Shown here piece by piece: positions 1-5,494 of a DNA stretch of 5,494 nucleotides (position 1 is its first letter; each line of letters begins with the position of its first letter). The position numbers and the translations under genes are program-made. Below the pieces are notes generated by a model that made no database searches, was not told the origin of the DNA, and saw nothing but the letters and a program-made list of their open reading frames with translations. Source of the stretch: Colwellia sp. (GTDB lineage: Bacteria > Pseudomonadota > Gammaproteobacteria > Enterobacterales > Alteromonadaceae); the NCBI GenBank assembly GCA_003521815.1, contig DPHE01000022.1, forward strand, positions 1-5,494, given 5' to 3'.

Positions 1-25
1 ATGTGAGAGTAGGACATTGCTAGGT
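1..25 (+). rRNA. rrf: 5S ribosomal RNA, 3' end only
   Basis: The window opens with a stretch that matches the conserved 3' end of gammaproteobacterial 5S rRNA, the part reading GTGAGAGTAGGACAT followed by the 3' strand of the closing helix. Only about the last 25 nt are present; the rest lies upstream of the window. The exact mature end is not visible because the partner strand of the terminal helix is missing. No terminator lies between it and the tRNA 37 nt downstream, so the two are probably one transcript and the tRNA is the distal gene of an rRNA operon. Confidence 0.85.
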
Positions 26-62
26 TCCATTTTAAATCAATTTAATAAATTGATTACCCCGT

Positions 63-147
63 GGAGGGGTTCCCGAGTGGCCAAAGGGATCAGACTGTAA
101 ATCTGACGGCTCAGCCTTCGGTGGTTCGAATCCACCTCCCTCCACCA
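63..147 (+). tRNA. tRNA-Tyr: tRNA-Tyr (anticodon GUA)
   Basis: This is a complete class II tRNA of 85 nt including an encoded CCA at 145-147. The acceptor stem pairs 63-69 with 137-143, with one G-U pair next to the D-arm side. The anticodon stem is 90-94/102-106 and the loop reads CTGTAAA, giving anticodon GTA at 97-99. A long variable arm (about 107-119), typical of bacterial tRNA-Tyr, precedes the T stem 120-124/132-136 with its TTCGAAT loop. It sits 37 nt after the 5S rRNA end and 22 nt before a terminator, which fits processing from the rRNA operon transcript. Gammaproteobacterial rRNA operons more often end in tRNA-Asp or tRNA-Trp, so a distal tRNA-Tyr is less usual. Confidence 0.97.
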
Positions 148-168
148 CTTATTCCCTTAGGGTTTACT

Positions 169-197
169 AAATACCAGCTATTTGCTGGTATTTTTTT
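169..197 (+). terminator. Rho-independent terminator of the 5S/tRNA-Tyr transcript
   Basis: A perfect 10-bp stem (169-178 with 184-193) closes a 5-nt loop (TATTT). The A/T base of the stem runs into an uninterrupted T run at 191-197. It is placed directly after the tRNA and is the likely end of the rRNA operon transcript. Confidence 0.92.
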
Positions 198-310
198 GTC
201 TGTAAAAATCTATCACAATATACCTTGATTCACTACCAGACCAGGCATTGATCAAACCAATTTCAAAAATTTCTATTTAATTTAGACACTTAATCCTCCT
301 TAATTTGATA

Positions 311-330
311 GTGAACGTCCGGCCAACCCC
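311..330 (+). repeat. Candidate left terminal inverted repeat of the IS66-type element
   Basis: The stretch starting GTGAACGTCCGGCCAA resembles the GTAAGCG-type termini I associate with IS66-family elements, and it lies 79 bp before the tnpA start, a normal distance. No matching right end is visible because the element is truncated, so the boundary cannot be proved from the window. The preceding bases 198-310 hold nothing I can identify. Confidence 0.4.
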
Positions 331-389
331 ACATTTTAATTATTAATGTTTAATTCTAGAGTTGCTCTATATTAATAAAGGAGAAACTC

Positions 390-620
390 ATGGCACGTCG
401 AACACCTAATGATTGGATAATACTTGTCGAAAGCCCTGTTCAAATAAACGACGACGCAGGCTAACTTTGTTCAAGCAACGATTATTAATAAGCAAACGGA
501 GCTTATCCATGAGCAACAGTCGTTGATAAATATCAAAACATCTCGGGCTGAATTATCATCACCTGGTGATATATCAGCTCAGTTTCTTGTTTAACTGCTC
601 AGTGGTTTAGCCTCGAGAAG
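390..620 (+). pseudogene. tnpA: IS66-family accessory protein TnpA (OrfA), internally deleted and broken
   Basis: IS66 elements carry tnpA, tnpB and the DDE transposase tnpC; TnpA is a small helix-turn-helix type accessory protein. Here a good ribosome binding site (AAGGAG, 378-383) precedes the ATG at 390, and the first residues MARRTPNDWIILVE match the usual TnpA N-terminus. The frame then hits a TAA at 462-464. Homology resumes in another frame from about 451 (QANFVQATI) and runs to LLSGLA near 612, interrupted by a TAA at 592-594 where a CAA glutamine codon is expected. At about 76 codons against the usual 110-125, some 30-45 central residues are missing. The remnant directly abuts tnpB, as in intact IS66 elements. 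Assignment is by remembered family sequence; non-functional. Confidence 0.75.
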
Positions 621-898
621 ATGTTTATCAATACCCCTGGTGTTTTTCTTTATCGTGATTTTGCCGCTGATTGTTGAGCAACAAATGCAGTTGTCCCCCT
701 TAACGGGCAGCGTGATTCTTTTTTGTAATAAAGGGCGAAATTATTGTATTGGGATAGAACGGGGTTTGCTTTATGGTAAAAACGCCTTGAAAAAGACAGG
801 TTCAAGTGGCCAACCAAACTCAGCAATCAATCACTTAATTAACCGAGCAACAATTACATTGGTTGTTTGACGTCTTCGATGTGCTTGGGCATCAAGCG
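621..898 (+). pseudogene. tnpB: IS66-family accessory protein TnpB (Orf2), frameshifted remnant
   Basis: TnpB is the roughly 115-residue IS66 Orf2-like protein required for transposition in several IS66 members. The ATG at 621 begins MFINTPGV, the typical start, but stops at TGA 675-677. The family core continues in other frames: VEQQMQLSPLTGSV and FCNKGRN (670-740), then YWDRTGFALW followed by TAA at 777-779 in place of the expected Tyr codon, then KRLEKDRFKWP to a TAA at 840-842, then LTEQQLHWLF to FDVLGHQ (839-895). At least three frameshifts, two in-frame stops and a short deletion of the region after YRDF make it dead. The open stretch 640-870 is a chance fusion of these frames. The large tnpC gene that should follow is absent: the sequence changes to IS21 remnant at about 899. 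Confidence 0.85.
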
Positions 899-1135
899 GT
901 GAGCTATGAGTCTGTCTATAGCGGCAACTTTCATCATCTCGTCTCCGAATATACTATCCCATTCACTGAATGCTTGATTCGATGTGATCAATAAACTGCC
1001 ACGTTCATAACGATGTGCAATCAGTTCAAACAACACCTGACTTTCACTATCAGTCTTTTTCACGTAACCGATATTATCCAATATCAACAGCTCATATTTA
1101 TCGAATTTTCTTAGGGTATCCGTTAAGCCCAAGGT
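899..1135 (-). pseudogene. istB: IS21-family IstB ATPase, internal fragment
   Basis: IstB is the AAA+ helper ATPase (about 250 residues) that works with the IstA transposase of IS21 elements. On the - strand this fragment reads through the C-terminal half of the ATPase core: LRKFDKYELLILDNIGYV with a Walker B-like segment (usual DDIGY, here DNIGY), then QVLFELIAHRYERGS, the sensor-1 region LLITSN, FSEWDSIF, and the sensor-2 region AAIDRLIAHR. The N-terminal half with the Walker A motif and the C-terminal tail are missing, and no istA is present. The open frame that contains it (854-1159) starts with an ATG inside the neighbouring IS1634-type remnant and ends inside IS66 tnpB, so its two termini are junction artefacts. 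About 79 of some 250 residues remain. Confidence 0.85.
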
Positions 1136-1472
1136 TTCGCTTGTCAAACTGATGCACAACGGGTACTAGATAAATTGGCGAAAAAGATGAAGCATCGTCA
1201 AATAGCGACTAAGCAATTATTGAGCATAAAGTTTATGAAGGTAAAGGGTGACCTAAAGAAGTGCACCAGTAAAAAGTATTGAATGGCAAATCACCGCAGA
1301 AATTGAAGAAAACGACACCGCGATAAAACAGATTGTAGGACAAAAATATTGCTTCGTATTAGGAACGAATATTGATAAAGACACACTTTAACCTGAAGGT
1401 TTGCTTAAGCATTATAAAGCACAATCAGAAGTAGAAAAAGGCTCATTGGTGGACATGGTTGCATTTATATAA
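1136..1472 (+). pseudogene. IS1634-type DDE transposase, internal/C-terminal fragment
   Basis: The IS1634 transposase is a large (about 500-570 residue) DDE enzyme of the IS4 clan. The fragment starts with FACQTDAQRVLDKLAKKMK (from 1136), shifts frame near 1214-1216 to EHKVYEGKG, meets TGA at 1249-1251 where an Arg codon is expected, shifts again near 1260 to APVKSIEWQITAEI, and continues through CFVLGTNIDKDTL, TAA at 1389-1391, and GLLKHYKAQSEVEKG. In intact family members VEKG is followed by the FRFLKDP region with the C-terminal catalytic part; here homology stops at about 1442, and the open frame runs on to a TAA at 1470-1472 with unrelated residues. Both ends are truncated. Family assignment is from motif recall and is moderately secure. 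Confidence 0.68.
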
Positions 1473-1772
1473 AATTAAAAAAGTTGCCTAAGGGTCTGAT
1501 TAATGTCTGCCAGACGATCCTAATCTCTGATATATGCGTTAAAAATTAATATTTAACAATTGTCGAGTTTCAGCAGTGTCAGCAGTTTTAGGTGAAGTTA
1601 GCATTTGAACTATATAAGGGCTGCCGAAGAGGTTAAAAAATACTTTTCGCGCTATGCTTCCCTTTTCTAAAAAAAATTTTTTTTTAGCTGTTTATCATTA
1701 CCAATGATCAGATCAAAGTATCGGCAATACAAATTTTTTGAGAGTGACTTGGTTTCACAACTAAAAATATAA
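1443..1772. other. Spacer between IS remnants, no gene recognised
   Basis: No reading frame here matches anything I know, and stops are dense on both strands. Visible details are an 11-nt palindrome GTCTG-C-CAGAC at 1505-1515, a short tandem CAGCAGTGT/CAGCAGTTT near 1573-1590, and a self-complementary A8T9 run (1667-1687, flanked by CT and AG). The boundary of the downstream transposase element should lie somewhere in this stretch, but I could not match its ends. Confidence 0.5.
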
Positions 1773-3055
1773 AAACACTTAAACTTTAACGCGCTACGAA
1801 AATCAATGGCAGAGCATTTTTCTGTCATTGCAGATAGTCGCCAACAATATAAATGTGACTACAGTCAGCACGATATTTTGATGAGTGCTTTTGCCTGTAT
1901 GTTTTTTCAAGATCCCTCTTTGCTGCATTTTCAAAAACGCCTTGAGCAGAATCAACAACGCAATAACCTTAGAAATACTTTTATATGTTCACAATATTCC
2001 AAGTAATAATCAACTCTGTGACGTGTTAGATGAGATCCCAATCGAAGCATTAGCCCCTATATTTAAAGACTTTTATGAAAAACTGAGAAGGAAAACTATG
2101 TTATTTTACTTAACGTGTTGATGTGTACTATTGATGGAGCACGGTATCCAGCTCCACATCGGTTAATTGTATTGCTGCTTAACCAAAGAGCATAAGACAG
2201 GTGAGCTAACCTATAGTCATAGTGTTTTGCAAGGTGGCATCATGCATCCTGAAAAAAACAGGTAATTCCCGTTATGCCCGAAGCCATTAAAAATAAAGAT
2301 GGCACCAAGAAACAAGGTTGTGAGCTCAATGCGAGAAAACGTTTCATTTCTAACTTACGGGCAGCGCATCCAAGGCAGAAGTTTATGATTTGCGGTGATG
2401 GCTTGATGTCGAGCCAGCCAATGATTGAGGAGACGGTCAAAGGGGATATGCACTTATATTTGTTGCGAAACCTGGCAATCATAAGTATTTAATGGGATGG
2501 TTAAATGCTTTTAATTCACACCCTAGTACCGAAGTTGTTGATGATAATGGCAACATTCATATTTACACTTGGAAAAATGACGTGCCACTTAACGGCAACG
2601 AAAAAACGATTAACGTCAATTGGTTTCAATACCAATTCAAAAATACGCAAGTAAAAGTCACTAAAACCCACAGTTGGGTAACATACATCAAAATAACACA
2701 AGATAATGTCATCGCCATGACAAAGGAAAGACGTTGTCGGTGGAAGATAGAAAATGAATGTTTCAACACCCTTAAAAATCAAGGCTACCATATAGAGCAT
2801 AAATACGGTCATGGTAATAAAATCTAAGCTATACATGTATCTGCTCACGTTACTTGCTTTTTACTTCCATCAAATATTTGAATTAACCGATGGAGTATAC
2901 CAAGCTTGCCGCGTATCTTTTTGCTCAAAACCTCATTTATGGGAAAACTTTGAGGAACTATTCGAATGTTAGTTGTGGATGATTGGGCACATTTAATGGA
3001 TTTACTACTTAACCCTGATAACTATGAGGTAACAGCCACGAAAATTGTTAAATAG
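1773..3055 (+). pseudogene. Near full-length DDE transposase of an IS4-like/ISNCY-type element, multiply frameshifted
   Basis: Joined across frames, the segment follows one transposase of about 430 residues from end to end. Pieces in order: LNFNALRKSMAEHFSVIADSR; DILMSAFACMFFQDPSLL; HNIPSNNQLCDVLDEIP; LMCTIDGARY (likely first catalytic Asp); CLTKEHKTGELTYSHSV; QVIPVMPEAIKNKDGTKKQ; FMICGDGLMSSQP (likely second Asp); FVAKPGNHKYLMGWL; RWKIENECFNTLKNQGYHIE with HKYGHG (likely catalytic Glu); LLTLLAFYFHQIFELTD; and a tail DDWAHLMDLLLNPDNYEV ending at TAG 3053-3055. Frameshifts lie near 1975, 2090, 2150, within the A run 2252-2258, and near 2460, 2825 and 2965; there is also a TAA at 2164-2166. No start codon survives upstream of the homology. 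The ATG at 1806 is probably internal. The exact IS family name is uncertain. Confidence 0.8.
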
Positions 3056-3287
3056 ATCAAAATGAAGTAATGGACTTAACTGTCTAGCTCGACTTGTACC
3101 TGATAATAAAACTTAAAATTAATGGGGACACAGGAACACGGTGAAGAAATTGAAAAATGACGATAAAAAGCATGTTGGCTCAGTAAAAGCTAAATCACCG
3201 ATAATTGCTTGTTGAGTTTAACTTACCAATACCTTCACCTCAAAAACTGATAAACTAAATCAATTGTCCCAGTAACTATCAGTGTGT
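3056..3287. other. Intergenic region upstream of the RhlE-type helicase gene
   Basis: No gene is recognised. The region carries GGGGACAC at 3124-3131 and, in the opposite sense, TGTCCC at 3265-3270, which could be the edges of a small mobile fragment, but the match is only 6-7 bp. The promoter of the helicase gene should lie here; I see no convincing -35/-10 pair, only A/T-rich stretches such as TGATAAACT at 3248-3256. No Shine-Dalgarno sequence of quality precedes the start. Confidence 0.45.
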
Positions 3288-4526
3288 ATGAAATTTATCG
3301 ATATGACCTTAAGCAGAAAATTACATAAAGTGCTTAAAGAGCTTGAATATAATCAAGCGACCCCGATACAAGAACAAGCTATACCTCTCATATTAGCCAA
3401 TCATGATGTGATGGGAAGAGCAAAAACAGGTACAGGAAAAACAGCGGCTTTTGCTTTACCCATTCTCAACAAACTAATTGAAAAAGATGTCAATATAGAA
3501 TTTGTATCTGCCTTGGTACTTGCACCAACAAGAGAACTGGTACAACAAATTTATTCGAGCTTTGTAACGTATGGAAAACACACTGAGTTAAAAGTTGCAG
3601 CAGCCTTTGGGGGTGTTAGCATCAATCCACAAATTAAGGCTATTAAGCAAGGAGTAGATATTCTTATCGCTACACCAGGTCGATTGCTTGATTTATTATC
3701 TAACGATTATCTTAATCTAGAAAATTTAACTATTTTAACGCTAGATGAAGCAGATCGAATGATTGACCTTGGTTTTAAGGCTGAATTAGATGAAATATTT
3801 AAATATCTTCCAGTAAAACGTCAAACATTATTGTTCTCTGCAACCTTTGACGATGCAATTTATAAATTTTGTGATTCTCTACTCAATGATGCAAAAATCA
3901 TTACGGTTGATGAAAAAAATGAAACAGCAGCAAATGTAGAGCAGATTGTTTATACCGTAGATTCAGATCGTAAACGTGAATTACTGTCTTATCTAATAGG
4001 TTCAAAAAATTGGCAACAGGTACTTATATTTACTCGCACTAAAGTAATGGCAGATGCGCTTGCCAAAGAAATGTGTAAAGACGGCATCAAAACACAGTCC
4101 TTACATGGTGATAAATCACAAGGTTCACGCGATAAAGCATTATTGGATTTTAAAACAGGGAAAGTAAGAGCTTTGGTTGCTACCGATGTCGCAGCGCGAG
4201 GTATTGACATTATAGACTTGGGATACGTGGTTAATTACGAGCTACCTTATGTTGCAGAAGATTATGTGCATCGTATTGGTCGTACAGGTCGAGCAGGGAA
4301 TAATGGTTTGGCAATATCGCTATTATCACCAGATGAAGAATGGTTATTGAAAGCGATTGAAAAAGTAATTGATACTCGCCTATTACAACAATGGTTACCT
4401 GGTTATGAACCGGATTTAACGAAAGCTGTTAAGCCTAATAAATCAGGAAATAAGCGAAAAGCTAGAAAAAATGCCCTGCTAAATAGTAAAGATGGAAGAA
4501 CTACGAGTAATCGCAGAAGAAGGTAA
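3288..4526 (+). CDS. rhlE: RhlE-type ATP-dependent DEAD-box RNA helicase
   Basis: An intact 412-residue superfamily 2 RNA helicase, a cytoplasmic enzyme that uses ATP to remodel RNA duplexes, in bacteria often in ribosome assembly or RNA decay and cold response. All hallmark motifs are visible (counted from Met at 3288): Q motif with Phe3 and TPIQ ending at Gln28; motif I AKTGTGKT 45-52 (Lys where Gln is common); PTREL 80-84; FGG 107-109; TPGR 129-132; DEAD 153-156; SAT 184-186; LIFTRTK about 246-252; ATDVAARGID 298-307; HRIGRTGR 328-335. FGGVSINPQ, VFTRTK-like and HGDKSQG segments are most like RhlE. The last ~30 residues form a Lys/Arg-rich disordered tail that probably binds RNA. A GTG at 3282 is in frame, but ATG 3288 fits the family start (MxF...LS) better. 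It is convergent with the next gene. The rhlE symbol is a subfamily-level call. Confidence 0.93.
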   Translation: MKFIDMTLSRKLHKVLKELEYNQATPIQEQAIPLILANHDVMGRAKTGTGKTAAFALPILNKLIEKDVNIEFVSALVLAPTRELVQQIYSSFVTYGKHTELKVAAAFGGVSINPQIKAIKQGVDILIATPGRLLDLLSNDYLNLENLTILTLDEADRMIDLGFKAELDEIFKYLPVKRQTLLFSATFDDAIYKFCDSLLNDAKIITVDEKNETAANVEQIVYTVDSDRKRELLSYLIGSKNWQQVLIFTRTKVMADALAKEMCKDGIKTQSLHGDKSQGSRDKALLDFKTGKVRALVATDVAARGIDIIDLGYVVNYELPYVAEDYVHRIGRTGRAGNNGLAISLLSPDEEWLLKAIEKVIDTRLLQQWLPGYEPDLTKAVKPNKSGNKRKARKNALLNSKDGRTTSNRRRR

Positions 4527-4576
4527 TCCTGAAATCGTCGGAAATAAGCAACGCTTAAATGCTGTAGAAAAATTTT

Positions 4577-5338
4577 TTACTGGGTTATTCTCACTATATC
4601 AATGAGTTTCGCTCCACCAGCAATGGCTGCAGCAGTTGCTGATTCTTTAGACATACCTGATTGTATCGCTATAGTGACAATTTCTCGCGCATTCACATTA
4701 TTTGAATAACTAACAGCTGTACTGATTACGTCACTGCTATCAGGTGATAATCTTAAGGTGTCTCTTACAATATTAGCAACTTGACCTGGTAAAGCTTCCA
4801 CCGCGACCATCAATATCTCCAGTATTTTGTCAGGATAACTTCGCATCGTATTATTAACCATGTTGTTAGCTATTATAGGCTCTATTAATATAGCAACTCT
4901 AACAATGTTTTCTAATTGATCAGGGTAATGTAGTATTGCTGTATTAACTATCTCCGTAGCATAGGCCGGTTCTTCGTTGACAGCTATACTGACAATGTCT
5001 GCACTGGCTGCAATATTTGACTGTAGTAATATTGTAATAACATCACTAGCTAAAGCAGGCTCTGCTCGTAAGGCACCGCACATAATCTGTTTATAATCTT
5101 GAGGATACTTTGCAAGGGCGACTTTTAGTACAATATCAATGTGTTCAGGATAGCTTTTCAGTAATGCGTTTACACTTTGCTCAATGGCTAAACTAGTGCT
5201 AGTTTGATGTGGTACCAACTGGTCTAACAAATTGGAAATAACTTTTTCTTGTCGATCTTCGATAGAACTGTAAGATTTACTGTGCAAAGAAAAAGATAGA
5301 CTTAAAACAACAGTTAATAGAACACATAGATACTTCAT
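4577..5338 (-). CDS. Putative secreted protein of 15-residue helical repeats, function unknown
   Basis: The 253-residue product starts with a clear signal peptide: MKYLC, a hydrophobic core to about residue 18, then SLHSKS, so it is likely exported to the periplasm or beyond; Cys5 is too early for a lipobox. After a short linker (24-50) the rest is one tandem array. Proline, or a substitute, falls at residues 64, 79, 94, (109 Ile), 124, 139, 154, 169, 184 and 199, an exact 15-residue spacing. Each unit reads roughly (I/V)VxxAxxxxPxxxxx, for example IVNTAILHYPDQLEN and IVRVAILIEPIIANN. After residue 199 the register slips by one and prolines are lost; the end is AIAGGAKLIDIVRITQ. Units of one helix plus a Pro turn suggest a small solenoid. 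One Cys (87) is in the mature part. The ATG at 5338 has only a weak GAG-type RBS about 10 nt upstream. I do not recognise a characterised family. Confidence 0.85.
   Translation of the reverse strand: MKYLCVLLTVVLSLSFSLHSKSYSSIEDRQEKVISNLLDQLVPHQTSTSLAIEQSVNALLKSYPEHIDIVLKVALAKYPQDYKQIMCGALRAEPALASDVITILLQSNIAASADIVSIAVNEEPAYATEIVNTAILHYPDQLENIVRVAILIEPIIANNMVNNTMRSYPDKILEILMVAVEALPGQVANIVRDTLRLSPDSSDVISTAVSYSNNVNAREIVTIAIQSGMSKESATAAAIAGGAKLIDIVRITQ
4652..5176 (-). repeat. In-gene tandem array of ~45-bp units (15-residue protein repeats)
   Basis: About eleven to twelve coding units of 45 bp encode the (I/V)VxxAxxxxPxxxxx repeat of the secreted protein. The protein pattern is regular, but the DNA copies are strongly diverged, with no two units nearly identical. 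This points to an old array held by selection on the protein, not a recent slippage expansion. One unit near residues 199-213 is a residue shorter and the following one a residue longer. Confidence 0.85.
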
Positions 5339-5390
5339 TTGTAATTATCTCAATATTGTTAATTTAATAGTATGTCATGAATACTCTATA

Positions 5391-5418
5391 TATCTATATA
5401 GATGTGCTTTTAACGCAA
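5391..5418 (-). promoter_or_regulatory. Candidate sigma-70 promoter of the repeat-protein gene
   Basis: Read on the - strand, TTGCGT (5413-5418) lies 16 bp before TAGATA (5391-5396), giving a passable -35/-10 pair with a start of transcription some 45 nt before the ATG. The -35 keeps four of six consensus bases; the -10 is weak. Much of the surrounding sequence is A/T-rich, so other placements are possible. Confidence 0.4.
5392..5403. repeat. Perfect 12-bp palindrome overlapping the candidate -10
   Basis: ATCTATATAGAT is its own reverse complement and lies across the candidate -10 and spacer. It could be an operator half-site pair or simply an A/T-rich chance palindrome. Confidence 0.35.
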
Positions 5419-5424
5419 GCTCTT

Positions 5425-5437
5425 TAGACTTAGTCTA
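5425..5437. repeat. Perfect 13-bp inverted repeat upstream of the candidate -35
   Basis: TAGACT-T-AGTCTA is a perfect 6-bp inverted repeat around one base, placed 7 bp upstream of the candidate -35 on the - strand. The size and position suit binding of a dimeric regulator, though no regulator gene is nearby to link it to. Confidence 0.35.
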
Positions 5438-5494
5438 TTAAATATCCTTTTAGTTCATTTTATCTTCGAGCGAGTAAAATATTAATAATAATAC

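Noticed and set aside
640..870. 76-residue open reading frame on the + strand
   Set aside because: It is a part of decayed IS66 tnpB in one frame plus out-of-frame sequence. The family motifs jump between frames, so the ORF is not a gene.
1573..1590. CAGCAGT direct repeats considered as a repeat array
   Set aside because: There are only two copies 9 bp apart, which is too little for an array or a CRISPR-like structure.
2240..2848. Two - strand open frames (2240-2482 and 2516-2848)
   Set aside because: They lie opposite the transposase pseudogene, whose + strand translation carries the family motifs; the reverse translations show no recognisable domain.
63..3055. Genomic island integrated at the tRNA-Tyr 3' end
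   Set aside because: No integrase gene is present and I found no second copy of the tRNA 3' end in the window; the IS remnants alone do not show site-specific integration.
3141..3216. Small ORF (GTG start, about 24 codons) before the helicase
   Set aside because: It is very short, has no ribosome binding site and no recognisable product.
3989..4210. 73-residue - strand open frame
   Set aside because: It is the antisense shadow of the RhlE helicase coding sequence.
4564..4580. Near-palindromic A/T tract between the convergent genes, considered as a bidirectional terminator
   Set aside because: It has no G/C stem and almost no loop, and it overlaps the stop codon of the - strand gene. The nearby TAAGC-AAC-GCTTA hairpin has only 5 bp and no T run, so I do not call a terminator.

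Overview
The window looks like AT-rich chromosomal DNA of a marine gammaproteobacterium, probably Alteromonadales (Colwellia- or Shewanella-like). This rests on the 5S rRNA 3' end, the tRNA-Tyr, the resemblance of the transposase remnants to elements of that group as I remember them, and the AT-rich codon use of the two intact genes. The lineage is an inference; no database search was possible.

Layout: (1) Positions 1-197 are the tail of a ribosomal RNA operon: the last ~25 nt of 5S rRNA, a complete tRNA-Tyr(GUA) with encoded CCA, and a strong intrinsic terminator. (2) Positions ~311-3055 are an insertion-sequence graveyard. In order it holds an IS66-family left part (tnpA and tnpB, both broken), a reverse-strand internal piece of an IS21-family istB, a forward piece of an IS1634-type transposase, a spacer of about 330 bases without recognisable coding content, and a nearly full-length but heavily frameshifted DDE transposase of an IS4-like/ISNCY type. 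None of these can make a full protein. The apparent ORFs inside them are fragments, and some run across junctions between elements. (3) Positions 3288-4526 carry an intact RhlE-type DEAD-box RNA helicase on the + strand. (4) Positions 4577-5338 carry, on the - strand and convergent with the helicase, an intact putative secreted protein built from about eleven 15-residue repeats; I do not recognise its function. Its upstream region contains a candidate promoter and two short perfect palindromes.

The two intact genes are convergent, about 50 bp apart, and show no sign of working together. The most unusual item is the 15-residue repeat protein; the rest of the interest is in the stacked IS remnants beside an rRNA-tRNA operon. 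I found no CRISPR array, no defence system and no convincing new multi-gene system.
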